Shown here: piece after piece, positions 17,965-25,184 of the stretch | How positions within the stretch are numbered: the first letter of the stretch is position 1 | How the letters are laid out: each line of letters begins with the position of its first letter | Source of the DNA: an uncultured Duodenibacillus sp. | GTDB taxonomy: Bacteria; Pseudomonadota; Gammaproteobacteria; Burkholderiales; Burkholderiaceae_F | DNA: 34,357 nucleotides | Reading direction: 5' to 3' | Assembly (NCBI GenBank): GCA_944390145.1 | Contig: CALXOY010000006.1 | Coordinates: forward strand, 1-34,357 | Notes under the pieces: generated by a model | The model's input: the letters and a program-made list of their open reading frames with translations, nothing else | What the model was told of the DNA's origin: nothing | Database searches by the model: none | Position numbers and translations under genes: made by a program

Positions 17965-18382
17965 GTTCTATCTAATTTGATCTCTCAAAGGGCGGTCAGC
18001 GATGCGCTCGGGTGTTTGTTCTTCTTAAGTGGGGCGGGTTCCACAGAAAGAGCTGGAATCCGCCGGTTGCAGCATGGGCGCAGGGGAGGCTGAGCGCAGG
18101 GCGGCGGCGCGAAAAAGACGGCCGGCCGGACCGCACCGAATTATTGAAGAGCGAATGATAAAGGATTTCAATGGTTTGTAAGCCAATCTAAGCGGCGTTT
18201 ACACGGGCGGCATGCACGTTTGCAATGAGCCTGATATAGAAAAGGGGGCGCGCCGACCCCATATGAAAGAGAAGGGCGCCGATACAAACGGTTGCCAAGT
18301 TGCAGGAAAAAAGCGCAAAGGCGCCCTGCCTGCGGCAGTAGACTGCACTCATCACCCATCCCGACAGAACTTTTTTGCAAGC
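17965..18382. other. 418-base non-coding gap between folE2 and a small membrane protein gene
   Basis: The gap must hold the folE2 promoter (minus strand) and that of the plus-strand gene at 18383. I found no tRNA, no clear terminator and no strong operator. Open frames crossing it on both strands have no recognisable protein features. A G/C-rich stretch around 18080-18140 and an A/T-rich stretch around 18141-18180 are visible, and the second could hold a promoter. Confidence 0.4.
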
Positions 18383-18766
18383 ATGGCTCTTTACATCAAC
18401 GGACGTCCCGTCAACCCCATCGTGACCTTTCTGGCCGGCGCGGCGGTCATCGCCTGCATGATCGGCCTGGGGATTCTGCTCCTGCCGATCATCGGCGGTC
18501 TCTTTGTGATTGCGCTCATTGCCGTGGTCTGCATTGCGCTTTACGGCGCCTGGTGCCGCTGGCGCTACGGCGACCCGTTTGCGCAGATGCAGAAAAAAGC
18601 CGAGGCGATGATGCGCCGCGAGGAGCAGGCCGAAGCCGCGGACGAACCGCGCGAGGAGCGCCGCGGCGGGGATCTCAAGCCCGGCACCGCCCGCACCGGC
18701 ATCCGCCGCACAACGACGGTCGAAGACGCGGTTGTCGTCGAGGAAATCCGCCGCAAGGACATCTGA
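18383..18766 (+). CDS. Small membrane protein of unknown function
   Basis: I do not recognise the family. From ATG at 18383 the protein has 127 residues. After a short N-terminus (MALYINGRPVNP) come two closely spaced membrane segments, about residues 13-33 and 36-55, rich in Gly, Ile and Leu. A Cys/Trp/Arg patch (AWCRWRYGDPFAQ) follows, then a long charged cytosolic tail with many Glu and Arg residues (MRREEQAEAADEPREE) and a C-terminal acidic/basic end. A start at 18212 would add about 57 residues of low plausibility. It stands alone between folE2 and the mccA promoter region. The ribosome binding site is weak. Confidence 0.6.
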   Translation: MALYINGRPVNPIVTFLAGAAVIACMIGLGILLLPIIGGLFVIALIAVVCIALYGAWCRWRYGDPFAQMQKKAEAMMRREEQAEAADEPREERRGGDLKPGTARTGIRRTTTVEDAVVVEEIRRKDI

Positions 18767-18900
18767 GCAGTTTGACTTAGGTCGAACAACTTGGAAATAG
18801 ATGAAGGGCTTTCCTTTGCCGGGGAGGCCTTTATTTATGTGTGATAACCCTGAATGTCGGGAGCCGGTTGTGCACTAAAATGCGGAATTCGCAAAATATG

Positions 18901-18916
18901 TACCTCTTTTGAGGTA
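18901..18916. promoter_or_regulatory. Inverted repeat TACCTC-TTTT-GAGGTA upstream of mccA
   Basis: Two perfect 6-base arms are separated by TTTT. It lies 37 centre-to-centre bases... more exactly 44 bases upstream of the FNR-type site centre. It could be an operator for a second regulator or a weak hairpin. No T-run follows in either direction. Confidence 0.4.
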
Positions 18917-18945
18917 TAAAAGGACGGCTGTTGGCCGCCATAAGT

Positions 18946-18959
18946 TTGATTTATATCAA
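18946..18959. promoter_or_regulatory. FNR/CRP-type (ANR) binding site upstream of mccA
   Basis: TTGAT-TTAT-ATCAA matches the FNR consensus TTGAT-N4-ATCAA at all ten defined positions. FNR-type regulators activate anaerobic respiration genes when oxygen is absent. The site is centred about 190 bases before the mccA start codon, so a transcript with a leader of roughly 150 bases is implied if it activates from about -41.5. Confidence 0.75.
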
Positions 18960-18983
18960 TCTCTTTTCTACGCCGAATGGCGG

Positions 18984-18997
18984 TTGAGTTTAGTCAA
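18984..18997. promoter_or_regulatory. Second, weaker FNR-like dyad upstream of mccA
   Basis: TTGAG-TTTA-GTCAA differs from the FNR consensus at two symmetric positions. Its centre is 38 bases downstream of the perfect site. It could be a second site or part of the core promoter. Confidence 0.3.
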
Positions 18998-19141
18998 TTC
19001 TGTCTAAGAATGGGATAAAACTCTAGGGTATCTGAAGACAGTCTTAAGCTAGTCTTTAGGTGCTCGCAAAGACGCTCTGCCTTTGCGGGACTTCTGTCGT
19101 CTCCCCCGACGGCGGAGGTAAGAAAAATTTAGGAGATTGAG

Positions 19142-21193
19142 ATGACAACAAAAATGATCAAAACGGCGGCTGCAACGCTGTTTTGTTCCGCTGCTTTGGT
19201 TGCGTCCGGTGTTCAGGCTGCTGCCACTCCCGGTCTCGGCAACAAGACCGTTAATGCGATCACTCAGAAGATTTGGGACAACCCGTCCACGACCGAAAAG
19301 GAAATGGGCGTGAAGACCCTGCAGGACTACATCGTCCAGGAAAAGGAGATGTGGGACTACCTCTTCAAGAACCACCCCGTCTTCAAGTATGCTGAAGAAG
19401 GCCGCATTAAGGGCGTCTACAAGATTTCGACCCGTGGTTCGGAATTCTTGACCGAAGGCAATGCCCAGACCTACTCGAAGCTTGCCGGCGGCCGTCCGAG
19501 CGCTTCCCAGTACCGTCTGGCTGCGAAGTCCGTGCTTGACTTCCCGAACCGCTTCGTCGGTCCGGAACGCTGCGGCGAATGCCACGCGATCCAGTATCAG
19601 AAGTGGAAGAGATCCCGTCATGCCCAGACGCTGCGCTTCCCGGGCGAACACCCTGAAGTCGGCAACGATCTGAAGAAGAAGCTTTATGGCTCCCAGGCTT
19701 CGATCCTTCCTGACGGCATCATGCCCGACGACATCTACGGCACGCTGGGCACGCCGCGTACGAAGTACGGCTTCATCGACAAGTGGCTGGTTCGTGGTTC
19801 CTACCACGTCCGTGACGGTCTGCTGAGCGACCTCTCCGGCACGATCGTTGCCGGCGGCAATCAGTTCTCCCGCGGCTGGGCCCAGTGGCTCACCCCCGAA
19901 AAGGCCAAGGAAATCCAGAAGGTGGTCCCCGACTTCCCGACTGAACTGAGCCAGTTCGGTCCGTCGGCTTCCCACCAGTGGGGCATGACCTCCTACGGTT
20001 CCACGTACGAACAGACGCTGCTCTTCCAGTCGGCCACGTCCTACTGCGAAGTCTGCCACGCCTTCAAGTTCGACTTTAAGACCAAGGATGAGTTCTTCAA
20101 GGCCCTCGGCAATCCGCAGGAACTGCGCAAGCACACCATCTCCCGCGGCATTTCCTGTGAAGAATGCCACGGTGCAGGCGGCCACCTCGTTGGCGCTGAA
20201 TCCAACGGCTTCCAGACGAACTGCGAACGCTGCCACCAGCGCTCCAACTTCGTTGAAAGCGACTACAAGCTTCCGTCCGCTCAGGGCAAGCTTGAAAAGG
20301 GCTTCAACATCAAGACGAAGTCTTCCTGCCCGTCCTGCGGCACCGAAGGCTCTCAGCTCATGATGACGAAGCACTATGAGAAGGGCATGCGCTGCGTGAC
20401 CTGCCACGATCCGCATGAAGTGACCAGCAACGATTGGAAGGACTACTACACCAAGCCCGCCATCCGTCAGACCTGCCAGGACTGCCACAAGACCCAGGCC
20501 GACGTCGTTGCCAACACCAACACCCACAAGAAGATGGACTGCGTGGACTGCCATATGCCGTTCACGATGAGCTGCGAAAACTTCACGGCCATCCAGCGTC
20601 CTGACATGGCCGGCTTCGACGCCGTCCGTCGTTCTCACCTCTTCAAGATCGAAGTCGATCCGGTCAAGAAGATGATGAACCCGGCCGAAGGCCAGTCTCG
20701 CGCCTCCAACTCCAAGGGCTGGCACGTTGCCCGTGACGAAGAAGGCCATGGCTACGTCGACCTGATGTGGTCCTGCGCCCGTACGGCCAACGCTGAAAAG
20801 GGTGTGATGGACAACAAGGGCTGCCACAGCCTCTTCCTCTCCACGCTCGAAAAGGGCCTGCAGTACGGTGATCAGAAGGTCATCTACGGTGAAGTCATGA
20901 AGTGGCAGAACCCGGTCAAGGACGGCTTCAAGGCTGCCAAGGCTGCTCAGGAACGCATCAACAAGCTTCTCGAAGTCACGAAGCTTCCTGTTGAAGCCAA
21001 GACCGAAATCATGCTGCTCGTCGACAAGGCTGCCGACATCACCAAGCAGGTTGAAGAAGACGGTTCCTGGGGTGTTCACGCTCCCGATTACCTCAAGCAG
21101 CGCGTTGATACGGCCAATGCCTATCTGACGCAGGCTCAGAAGATCCTTGATAACGGCAACTTCCCGCTCATCAAGACTGAAGCCAAGAAGTAA
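19142..21193 (+). CDS. mccA: Octaheme cytochrome c sulfite reductase MccA (SirA-like)
   Basis: MccA reduces sulfite to sulfide with six electrons in the periplasm. The 683-residue protein has a signal peptide cleaved near VQAAA. Seven CXXCH motifs lie at C144, C302, C339, C361, C418, C445 and C467 (first cysteines). The eighth is the rare CX15CH form, C545 with C561-H562, which is diagnostic of MccA. Non-heme cysteines include C396 and C399 in CPSCG and C478 in MSCENF. In the Wolinella enzyme two cysteines hold a copper ion at the active-site heme, and one of the CPSCG pair plus C478 are likely equivalents (inference). Codon choice (GAA, AAG, many CGT) is more biased than in neighbours, as for an abundant protein. 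A strong AGGAG precedes ATG. A stable hairpin follows the stop. Confidence 0.95.
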   Translation: MTTKMIKTAAATLFCSAALVASGVQAAATPGLGNKTVNAITQKIWDNPSTTEKEMGVKTLQDYIVQEKEMWDYLFKNHPVFKYAEEGRIKGVYKISTRGSEFLTEGNAQTYSKLAGGRPSASQYRLAAKSVLDFPNRFVGPERCGECHAIQYQKWKRSRHAQTLRFPGEHPEVGNDLKKKLYGSQASILPDGIMPDDIYGTLGTPRTKYGFIDKWLVRGSYHVRDGLLSDLSGTIVAGGNQFSRGWAQWLTPEKAKEIQKVVPDFPTELSQFGPSASHQWGMTSYGSTYEQTLLFQSATSYCEVCHAFKFDFKTKDEFFKALGNPQELRKHTISRGISCEECHGAGGHLVGAESNGFQTNCERCHQRSNFVESDYKLPSAQGKLEKGFNIKTKSSCPSCGTEGSQLMMTKHYEKGMRCVTCHDPHEVTSNDWKDYYTKPAIRQTCQDCHKTQADVVANTNTHKKMDCVDCHMPFTMSCENFTAIQRPDMAGFDAVRRSHLFKIEVDPVKKMMNPAEGQSRASNSKGWHVARDEEGHGYVDLMWSCARTANAEKGVMDNKGCHSLFLSTLEKGLQYGDQKVIYGEVMKWQNPVKDGFKAAKAAQERINKLLEVTKLPVEAKTEIMLLVDKAADITKQVEEDGSWGVHAPDYLKQRVDTANAYLTQAQKILDNGNFPLIKTEAKK

Positions 21194-21227
21194 TCCAAGC
21201 GACTCTTAAACCTTGATCTCCTATTCT

Positions 21228-21259
21228 CCGGCCGGGAGGGCGATCCCCCTCCCGGTCGG
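21228..21259 (+). other. Strong GC-rich hairpin between mccA and the rhodanese gene
   Basis: A 13-bp stem (21228-21240 with 21247-21259, one G-T pair) has a 6-base loop and no T-run after it. It lies 35 bases beyond the mccA stop. Such structures commonly protect the 3' end of an upstream message and lower expression of downstream genes in the same operon. Confidence 0.6.
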
Positions 21260-21292
21260 GAATCAGCGAAGAAGGTTTCATCGGAACACGAA

Positions 21293-21718
21293 ATGAAAAA
21301 GCAACTGCAGAAACTTGCGTTCTGTGCGCTTCTGGCGCTTCCGGCCGTCACGTTGGCCGGCGGAAACGCCCCTCTGGAAGCGGCCGAGGAGTACGTCTAC
21401 AAAGTCAGACAGGTCTCCATTCAGGAAGCCGAACAGCTCTTCATGGAGCCCGGCGTGCGCATCTTTGATGTGAATACGCTTGAGCTCTGGGCCGAAGGCT
21501 ATATTCCGGGCGCCGTGTTTTTCAACGTCGGCAACTGGAAAAAGCTCCTTCCGAAGGACAAGAACACACTGATCGTGTTTTACTGCGCCAACCGTCTCTG
21601 CAGCTCCAGCCAGATCGCAGCTTATGAAACCATGAAGCTCGGCTACACGAATGTGTGGCAGATGCCCGACGGCATCTACGGTTGGAAGCTCTCCGGACGA
21701 CCGGTTGAACTTCCCTAG
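21293..21718 (+). CDS. Periplasmic rhodanese-like sulfurtransferase
   Basis: A single-domain rhodanese of 141 residues with a signal peptide (MKKQLQKLAFCALLALPAV, cleavage near LAGG). The fold shows VRIFDVNTLELWAEGYIPGAVF (substrate loop after the CH2A motif) and the active-site loop FYCANRLCSSSQIAA. C98 is the expected persulfide-forming cysteine. A second cysteine, C103, lies in the same loop, as in some rhodaneses of sulfur-metabolising bacteria. Located between mccA and mccB, it may bind or relay sulfane sulfur, scavenge persulfide or polysulfide formed near MccA, or protect the enzyme. None of these is proven. The 99-base gap before it contains the hairpin at 21228-21259. Confidence 0.85.
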   Translation: MKKQLQKLAFCALLALPAVTLAGGNAPLEAAEEYVYKVRQVSIQEAEQLFMEPGVRIFDVNTLELWAEGYIPGAVFFNVGNWKKLLPKDKNTLIVFYCANRLCSSSQIAAYETMKLGYTNVWQMPDGIYGWKLSGRPVELP

Positions 21719-21812
21719 CCGGGAAGGCGGTGAACCCGCAGGCTTTTGCAGGGCGTCTCCCTCACAGGAAACGCAGCAGAGAAACTGTATTTAACTGAAG
21801 AAAGAAACCACA

Positions 21813-22580
21813 ATGCAATCCCTCAAGAAAATCGTGCTCGCGGCCTCCGTTCTGATGTGTGCCGGGACTGTTGCCTTCGCAGGCGAACTCGACACCCAGC
21901 AGGCCAAGGAAGCCTACAGCATGGGTGCATCTGTCGGAAACTACATCTCTGATCAGATCTACAAGCAGACCAAGCTCGGCCTGTCGGCCGACATGGCGCT
22001 CATCGAGAAGGGCTTTCAGGATGCCATCCGCGGCAAGAGCAAGATCTCTGAAGAAGATATGCTCAAGTACCTCAACAGCCGTGCCGAAAAGCTGAACAAG
22101 CTTGATGTGGCGGCCAAGGAGAAGCTTGCCAAGGAAAACAAGGCCAAGGCTGAAAAGTTCCTTGCTGAAAATGCCAAGAAGAAGGGCGTGACGGTCACCA
22201 AGAGCGGCCTGCAGTATGAAGTGCTCAGAAAGGGTTCCGGCGCGACGCCCCGCATTGAGGACGTGGTGACGGTCGGTTATACGGGAAAACTCATGGACGG
22301 GACGGTGTTTGAAAGCACCTATGCGGCCAAGCAGCCCGCCCGCTTCGTGGTGATGAGCATTATTCCGGGTCTTGAAGAAGGCCTCAAGCTGATGAAGGAA
22401 GGTGCGCAGTTCCGTTTCACGATTCCTGCGAACCTTGCCTACGGCGAATTCGGCGCCGGACAGATCCCCCCGGAATCTCCGCTGATCTTTGAACTGGAAC
22501 TGATCAAGGTCGAAAAAGTCGGAGCCCACCAAGGCATGGGCAAAACCGTGATCAACGGCATGCCCAACCCGCACAAGTGA
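21813..22580 (+). CDS. mccB: FKBP-type peptidyl-prolyl cis-trans isomerase (MccB-like)
   Basis: A periplasmic FkpA/Mip-like isomerase of 255 residues. The signal peptide ends near AFAGE (residue 23). An all-helical dimerisation domain (about 25-120) ends in a Lys/Glu/Ala-rich helix (KEKLAKENKAKAEKFLAEN). The FKBP domain (about 125-237) shows VTVGYTGKLMDGTVFEST, MSIIPGLEEGLKLMKEGA, FTIPANLAYGEFGAG and SPLIFELELIKVE. In Wolinella the second gene of the mccABCD operon also encodes a peptidyl-prolyl isomerase, which supports the name. It likely helps fold MccA before or during heme attachment. It lies between the rhodanese and the TPR gene, all on the same strand. Confidence 0.88.
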   Translation: MQSLKKIVLAASVLMCAGTVAFAGELDTQQAKEAYSMGASVGNYISDQIYKQTKLGLSADMALIEKGFQDAIRGKSKISEEDMLKYLNSRAEKLNKLDVAAKEKLAKENKAKAEKFLAENAKKKGVTVTKSGLQYEVLRKGSGATPRIEDVVTVGYTGKLMDGTVFESTYAAKQPARFVVMSIIPGLEEGLKLMKEGAQFRFTIPANLAYGEFGAGQIPPESPLIFELELIKVEKVGAHQGMGKTVINGMPNPHK

Positions 22581-22651
22581 TTGTGAGGGCGATGACGATT
22601 TGACTTTCTGAGCAAAGAAAAACAGCTCTTTAACAAAGTGAAGGCATTTTC

Positions 22652-23296
22652 GTGAACGGTCTGGACGTTTTGATTGCATCGGCCGCTGCGCTCTTTGTCG
22701 TTGTACTCGGAGTGTATGCATGGCGCAATGCGAAACGCTCAATGCCGCTCATGGCAGGTTTTGCAGCACTTGTACTCGCTTCAAGCGTTGCCGTTTACGC
22801 CGGCTTCGGCAGGTACGCCGACTGGCAGAACGTGCAAACGGGGGTTGAAACGAACTACATGCTTGCCGCCAAGATTGCCGAAGCGCGCCGCATGGTCAAA
22901 AACATGCCCAGGAGCGCGCAGGCGCAGTCGAACCTTGCCGAGGCTCTTTATGAAGCCGGCCAGTACGGGGAGGCCGTTGAGGTTTTCAACGAACTTCTCA
23001 AGGTGGGCGGCGAAAGGGCCGAGACGCTCGGCAGACTCGCGCGCGCGATGTACTATCGCGACGCCCGCGTCATGACTGCTGAAACCCGCCGCGTGATCGA
23101 GCGCGCTTTGTCGATCAATGCGCTGGACGTGCAGACGCGCATGCTCCTTGGAGAGGACGCGTTCATGCACAAGCGCTATGACGAAGCCGTCAGCCACTGG
23201 AAGATGCTGCTTGATGCGGGGGTAGCACCCGCGCAGCAAAGAGCGCTCAGAAATGCCATCGCCAATGCCGAGTCCAGGGCTCGGTTGCAAGACTAA
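22652..23296 (+). CDS. CcmI/NrfG-like TPR protein of a heme lyase complex
   Basis: A 214-residue protein beginning at GTG. Two N-terminal membrane segments (about residues 4-24 and 32-52) are joined by a short basic loop (RNAKRS), then comes a periplasmic domain with TPR helices such as AQSNLAEALYEAGQYGEAVEVF and VQTRMLLGEDAFMHKRYDEAVSHW. This is the build of CcmI/CycH and NrfG proteins, which hold apocytochromes for heme lyase. Its partners CcmF and CcmH are encoded 6 kb downstream in the same direction (29219-31584). It therefore probably belongs to a lyase dedicated to MccA. It lies between mccB and mccC, so the lyase genes are split within the cluster. Confidence 0.8.
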   Translation: MNGLDVLIASAAALFVVVLGVYAWRNAKRSMPLMAGFAALVLASSVAVYAGFGRYADWQNVQTGVETNYMLAAKIAEARRMVKNMPRSAQAQSNLAEALYEAGQYGEAVEVFNELLKVGGERAETLGRLARAMYYRDARVMTAETRRVIERALSINALDVQTRMLLGEDAFMHKRYDEAVSHWKMLLDAGVAPAQQRALRNAIANAESRARLQD

Positions 23297-23349
23297 TCGG
23301 CAGGAGCGGTTTGCCTCGTGCACAACCGGTTCTGTCTGTGGAGAATATT

Positions 23350-24036
23350 GTGAGCGAAAAGATTGACAGGAGAAAGTTCCTCGCAGGTGCCGGTGCCGGC
23401 TCGCTGCTCCTGTCGCCTCTGGCCGGGGCGGCAGCTGCCAGCAACGCCGATGGCGGCAAGCGGCCGCAATATGTGATGGTCTTTGACCAGAACAAGTGCG
23501 TCGGCTGCACGGACTGCAGAATCGCCTGCAACGAGACCAACAAGTTGCCGAAAGGCCGCTCGCGTCTGTTAATGGAACTGCAGGGCAGCAAGCTCAAAAC
23601 CGATCGCGGCTATGAGCCCAACCGCCGCTACATCCGCGTTTCTTGCCAGCAGTGCAAGAACGCTCCCTGCGTGAGAGTGTGCCCGACCGGCGCCGCCCAT
23701 CGCGATCCCAAGACGGGCATCGTGACGATGGACACCACCAAGTGCGTCGGCTGCAAATACTGCATCGTGGCATGTCCCTACAACGTGCGCTTCATCAATG
23801 AAGAGACCAAGGTTGCTGACAATTGCGACTTCTGCCTGCATACGCGTCTCGAGAAGAACGAGATGCCGGCTTGCGTGGAAAGCTGCAAGTACGATGCGCT
23901 GATTTTCGGCGACATCAGCGACCCGAAGTCGTATGTAAACAAGCTGCTCGCCGTGAAGGATTCCGTGCGCATCCGTCCGGAACTCGGCACTGAGCCGCAG
24001 CTTCGCTACATCCCCATTGTGAAGAAAGGAGTGTAA
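23350..24036 (+). CDS. mccC: MccC: Tat-exported iron-sulfur electron transfer protein
   Basis: A 228-residue NrfC/PsrB-type protein that carries electrons from MccD to MccA. The N-terminus has a Tat signal (DRRKFLAGAGAG, twin arginines at residues 7-8). Sixteen cysteines form four [4Fe-4S] sites: CVGCTDCRIAC (50-60), CQQCKNAPCVRVC (99-111), CVGCKYCIVAC (132-142) and CDFC with CVESC (159-179). I chose GTG at 23350, which has GGAG six bases upstream and gives a standard Tat N-region. A TTG at 23311 with AGGAG is a possible alternative. The stop is two bases before the mccD start, so the two are translated together. Confidence 0.93.
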   Translation: MSEKIDRRKFLAGAGAGSLLLSPLAGAAAASNADGGKRPQYVMVFDQNKCVGCTDCRIACNETNKLPKGRSRLLMELQGSKLKTDRGYEPNRRYIRVSCQQCKNAPCVRVCPTGAAHRDPKTGIVTMDTTKCVGCKYCIVACPYNVRFINEETKVADNCDFCLHTRLEKNEMPACVESCKYDALIFGDISDPKSYVNKLLAVKDSVRIRPELGTEPQLRYIPIVKKGV

Positions 24037-24038
24037 AG

Positions 24039-24959
24039 ATGGACATCACCATGAACTTTACACTTGGTCTGACGCAGGGCATCAGCTGGCCGTGGCCGAT
24101 CGCCGTGTACCTGTTCCTTGCAGGTATTTCGGGCGGCGCAGTGGCTGTTGCCATCATGCTCAACCTGTATAAGAAGCAGACTGCGCAGAACACGCCGATT
24201 CTGAAGGCCGCGTCGCTGATCGGCGCCGTGACCATCATTCTCGGCATGGTCTGCCTGGTTGCTGATCTGACCAATCCGCTGTGGTTCTGGCGGATCCTGG
24301 TGTACTACAACCTCAGCTCGGTGATGAGCCTCGGCGTGATTGCGCTGCTGTTCTACATCCCCCTGGTGTGCATCCTGACGCTGGTTGCCATGCGCGACAG
24401 CTTCAAGATCGGGTTCCTTGACGGCCTTATCGGCTGGTTTGACAGCCACCGCTGCGGCCTTCAGTGGATCACCCTCGTGTTCGCGCTGACGATCTGCGCC
24501 TACACGGGCTTCCTGATCAGTGCACTGATCCGCTTCCCGCTGATCAACCAGGCCGTGCTGCCGGCCCTCTTTGTGGCTTCCGGTCTTTCGGCCGGCACTG
24601 CCGCCGCCAAGATGGTTGCCGCCGGCATGTTCGGTGAAGACATGCACAGCGCCGACCAGAAGGTGCTGCACGGCGCCGAGTGGCCGATCATGGCCGCTGA
24701 AGCGCTCTGCATCTTCATGATCGCCGTGGCGCTCTTTACCGGCAACGCCGCCGCTCAGGTCGCCGCCCAGGCATTCTGCACGGGCACCTGGGCCACCCTC
24801 TTCTGGGTCGGCGTGGTCGGCATCGGCTTCATCGTTCCGATCCTGCTGTGCAAGGCCAAGGGCTCTGGTGCCTTCTACCTGGCCGGCCTTTGCAGCGTCG
24901 TCGGCATGATGTGCCTGCGCCTGTTCATCCTCTACGCCGGTCAGACCTACGGTCTCTGA
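24039..24959 (+). CDS. mccD: MccD: NrfD/PsrC-like quinol dehydrogenase membrane subunit
   Basis: An integral membrane protein of 306 residues with about eight hydrophobic segments. The N-terminus ISWPWPIAVYLFLAGISGGAVAVAI is the typical start of the NrfD family, followed by ADLTNPLWFWRIL, ending with LRLFILYAGQTYGL. NrfD-type subunits oxidise menaquinol (or ubiquinol) and hand electrons to the partner iron-sulfur protein, here MccC. An AAGGAG inside the end of mccC serves as ribosome binding site. Downstream, a 225-base gap with two hairpins separates this gene from the nosL pair. Confidence 0.92.
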   Translation: MDITMNFTLGLTQGISWPWPIAVYLFLAGISGGAVAVAIMLNLYKKQTAQNTPILKAASLIGAVTIILGMVCLVADLTNPLWFWRILVYYNLSSVMSLGVIALLFYIPLVCILTLVAMRDSFKIGFLDGLIGWFDSHRCGLQWITLVFALTICAYTGFLISALIRFPLINQAVLPALFVASGLSAGTAAAKMVAAGMFGEDMHSADQKVLHGAEWPIMAAEALCIFMIAVALFTGNAAAQVAAQAFCTGTWATLFWVGVVGIGFIVPILLCKAKGSGAFYLAGLCSVVGMMCLRLFILYAGQTYGL

Positions 24960-24996
24960 TCGGATGAGGATCCGGTAAGACATTGAGTCTTTCGTG

Positions 24997-25024
24997 ACTG
25001 CGGCAGGGATTTCCCTGCCGCAGT
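24997..25024 (+). terminator. Strong hairpin after mccD (possible terminator)
   Basis: ACTGCGGCAGGG (24997-25008) and CCCTGCCGCAGT (25013-25024) form a perfect 12-bp stem with a 4-base loop. The following bases TCGATTCGTCTTTA are only moderately T-rich, so partial termination is more likely than full. Confidence 0.55.
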
Positions 25025-25047
25025 TCGATTCGTCTTTACCAAAATTG

Positions 25048-25062
25048 ACGTGCCCGGCACGT
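25048..25062. promoter_or_regulatory. Palindrome ACGTGCC-C-GGCACGT upstream of nosL
   Basis: Two perfect 7-base arms around a central C. It lies about 120 bases before the first nosL gene and directly beside TTGACG (25045-25050), a possible -35 box. It could be an operator. The regulator is unknown. Confidence 0.35.
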
Positions 25063-25104
25063 AAGATTTCAAGAAAAAGAGGACGCTGGTACAAGGTCCC
25101 GGTC

Positions 25105-25132
25105 AAAAAAAAAGCCGCCGGCTGTTGGCGGC
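25105..25132 (-). terminator. Minus-strand intrinsic terminator in the mccD-nosL gap
   Basis: GCCGCC (25114-25119) and GGCGGC (25127-25132) form a stem. On the minus strand it is followed by nine T (A9 at 25105-25113). No minus-strand gene ends here, so it could stop antisense or sRNA transcription, or it may simply act as a hairpin in the plus-strand leader of nosL. Confidence 0.45.
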
Positions 25133-25184
25133 TGATTTGTCAAAAAAGGGGTGATTCCCCCGCCTGAAACACAAGGAGTCTCAT

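Larger units (their letters stand above)
18767..19141 (+). promoter_or_regulatory. 375-base regulatory region upstream of mccA
   Basis: No gene is apparent. The region holds a palindrome (18901-18916), a perfect FNR-type site (18946-18959), a related weaker dyad (18984-18997), and a leader with AGGAG at 19131-19135 close to the mccA start. It is richer in A and T than the surrounding coding DNA, as expected for a strong regulated promoter. The exact -10 box is not clear. Confidence 0.6.

Noticed and set aside
18168-18380. Minus-strand 70-codon frame
   Set aside because: No ribosome binding site, no family features and an unlikely cysteine/arginine-rich composition.
18212-18382. N-terminal extension of the small membrane protein
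   Set aside because: The added residues are polar and irregular, and the membrane protein has a natural start at 18383.
19049-21079. Minus-strand open frame of 676 codons opposite mccA
   Set aside because: It mirrors the highly codon-biased mccA. Its translation has no signal, domain or motif, and mccA has eight heme motifs in the sense frame.
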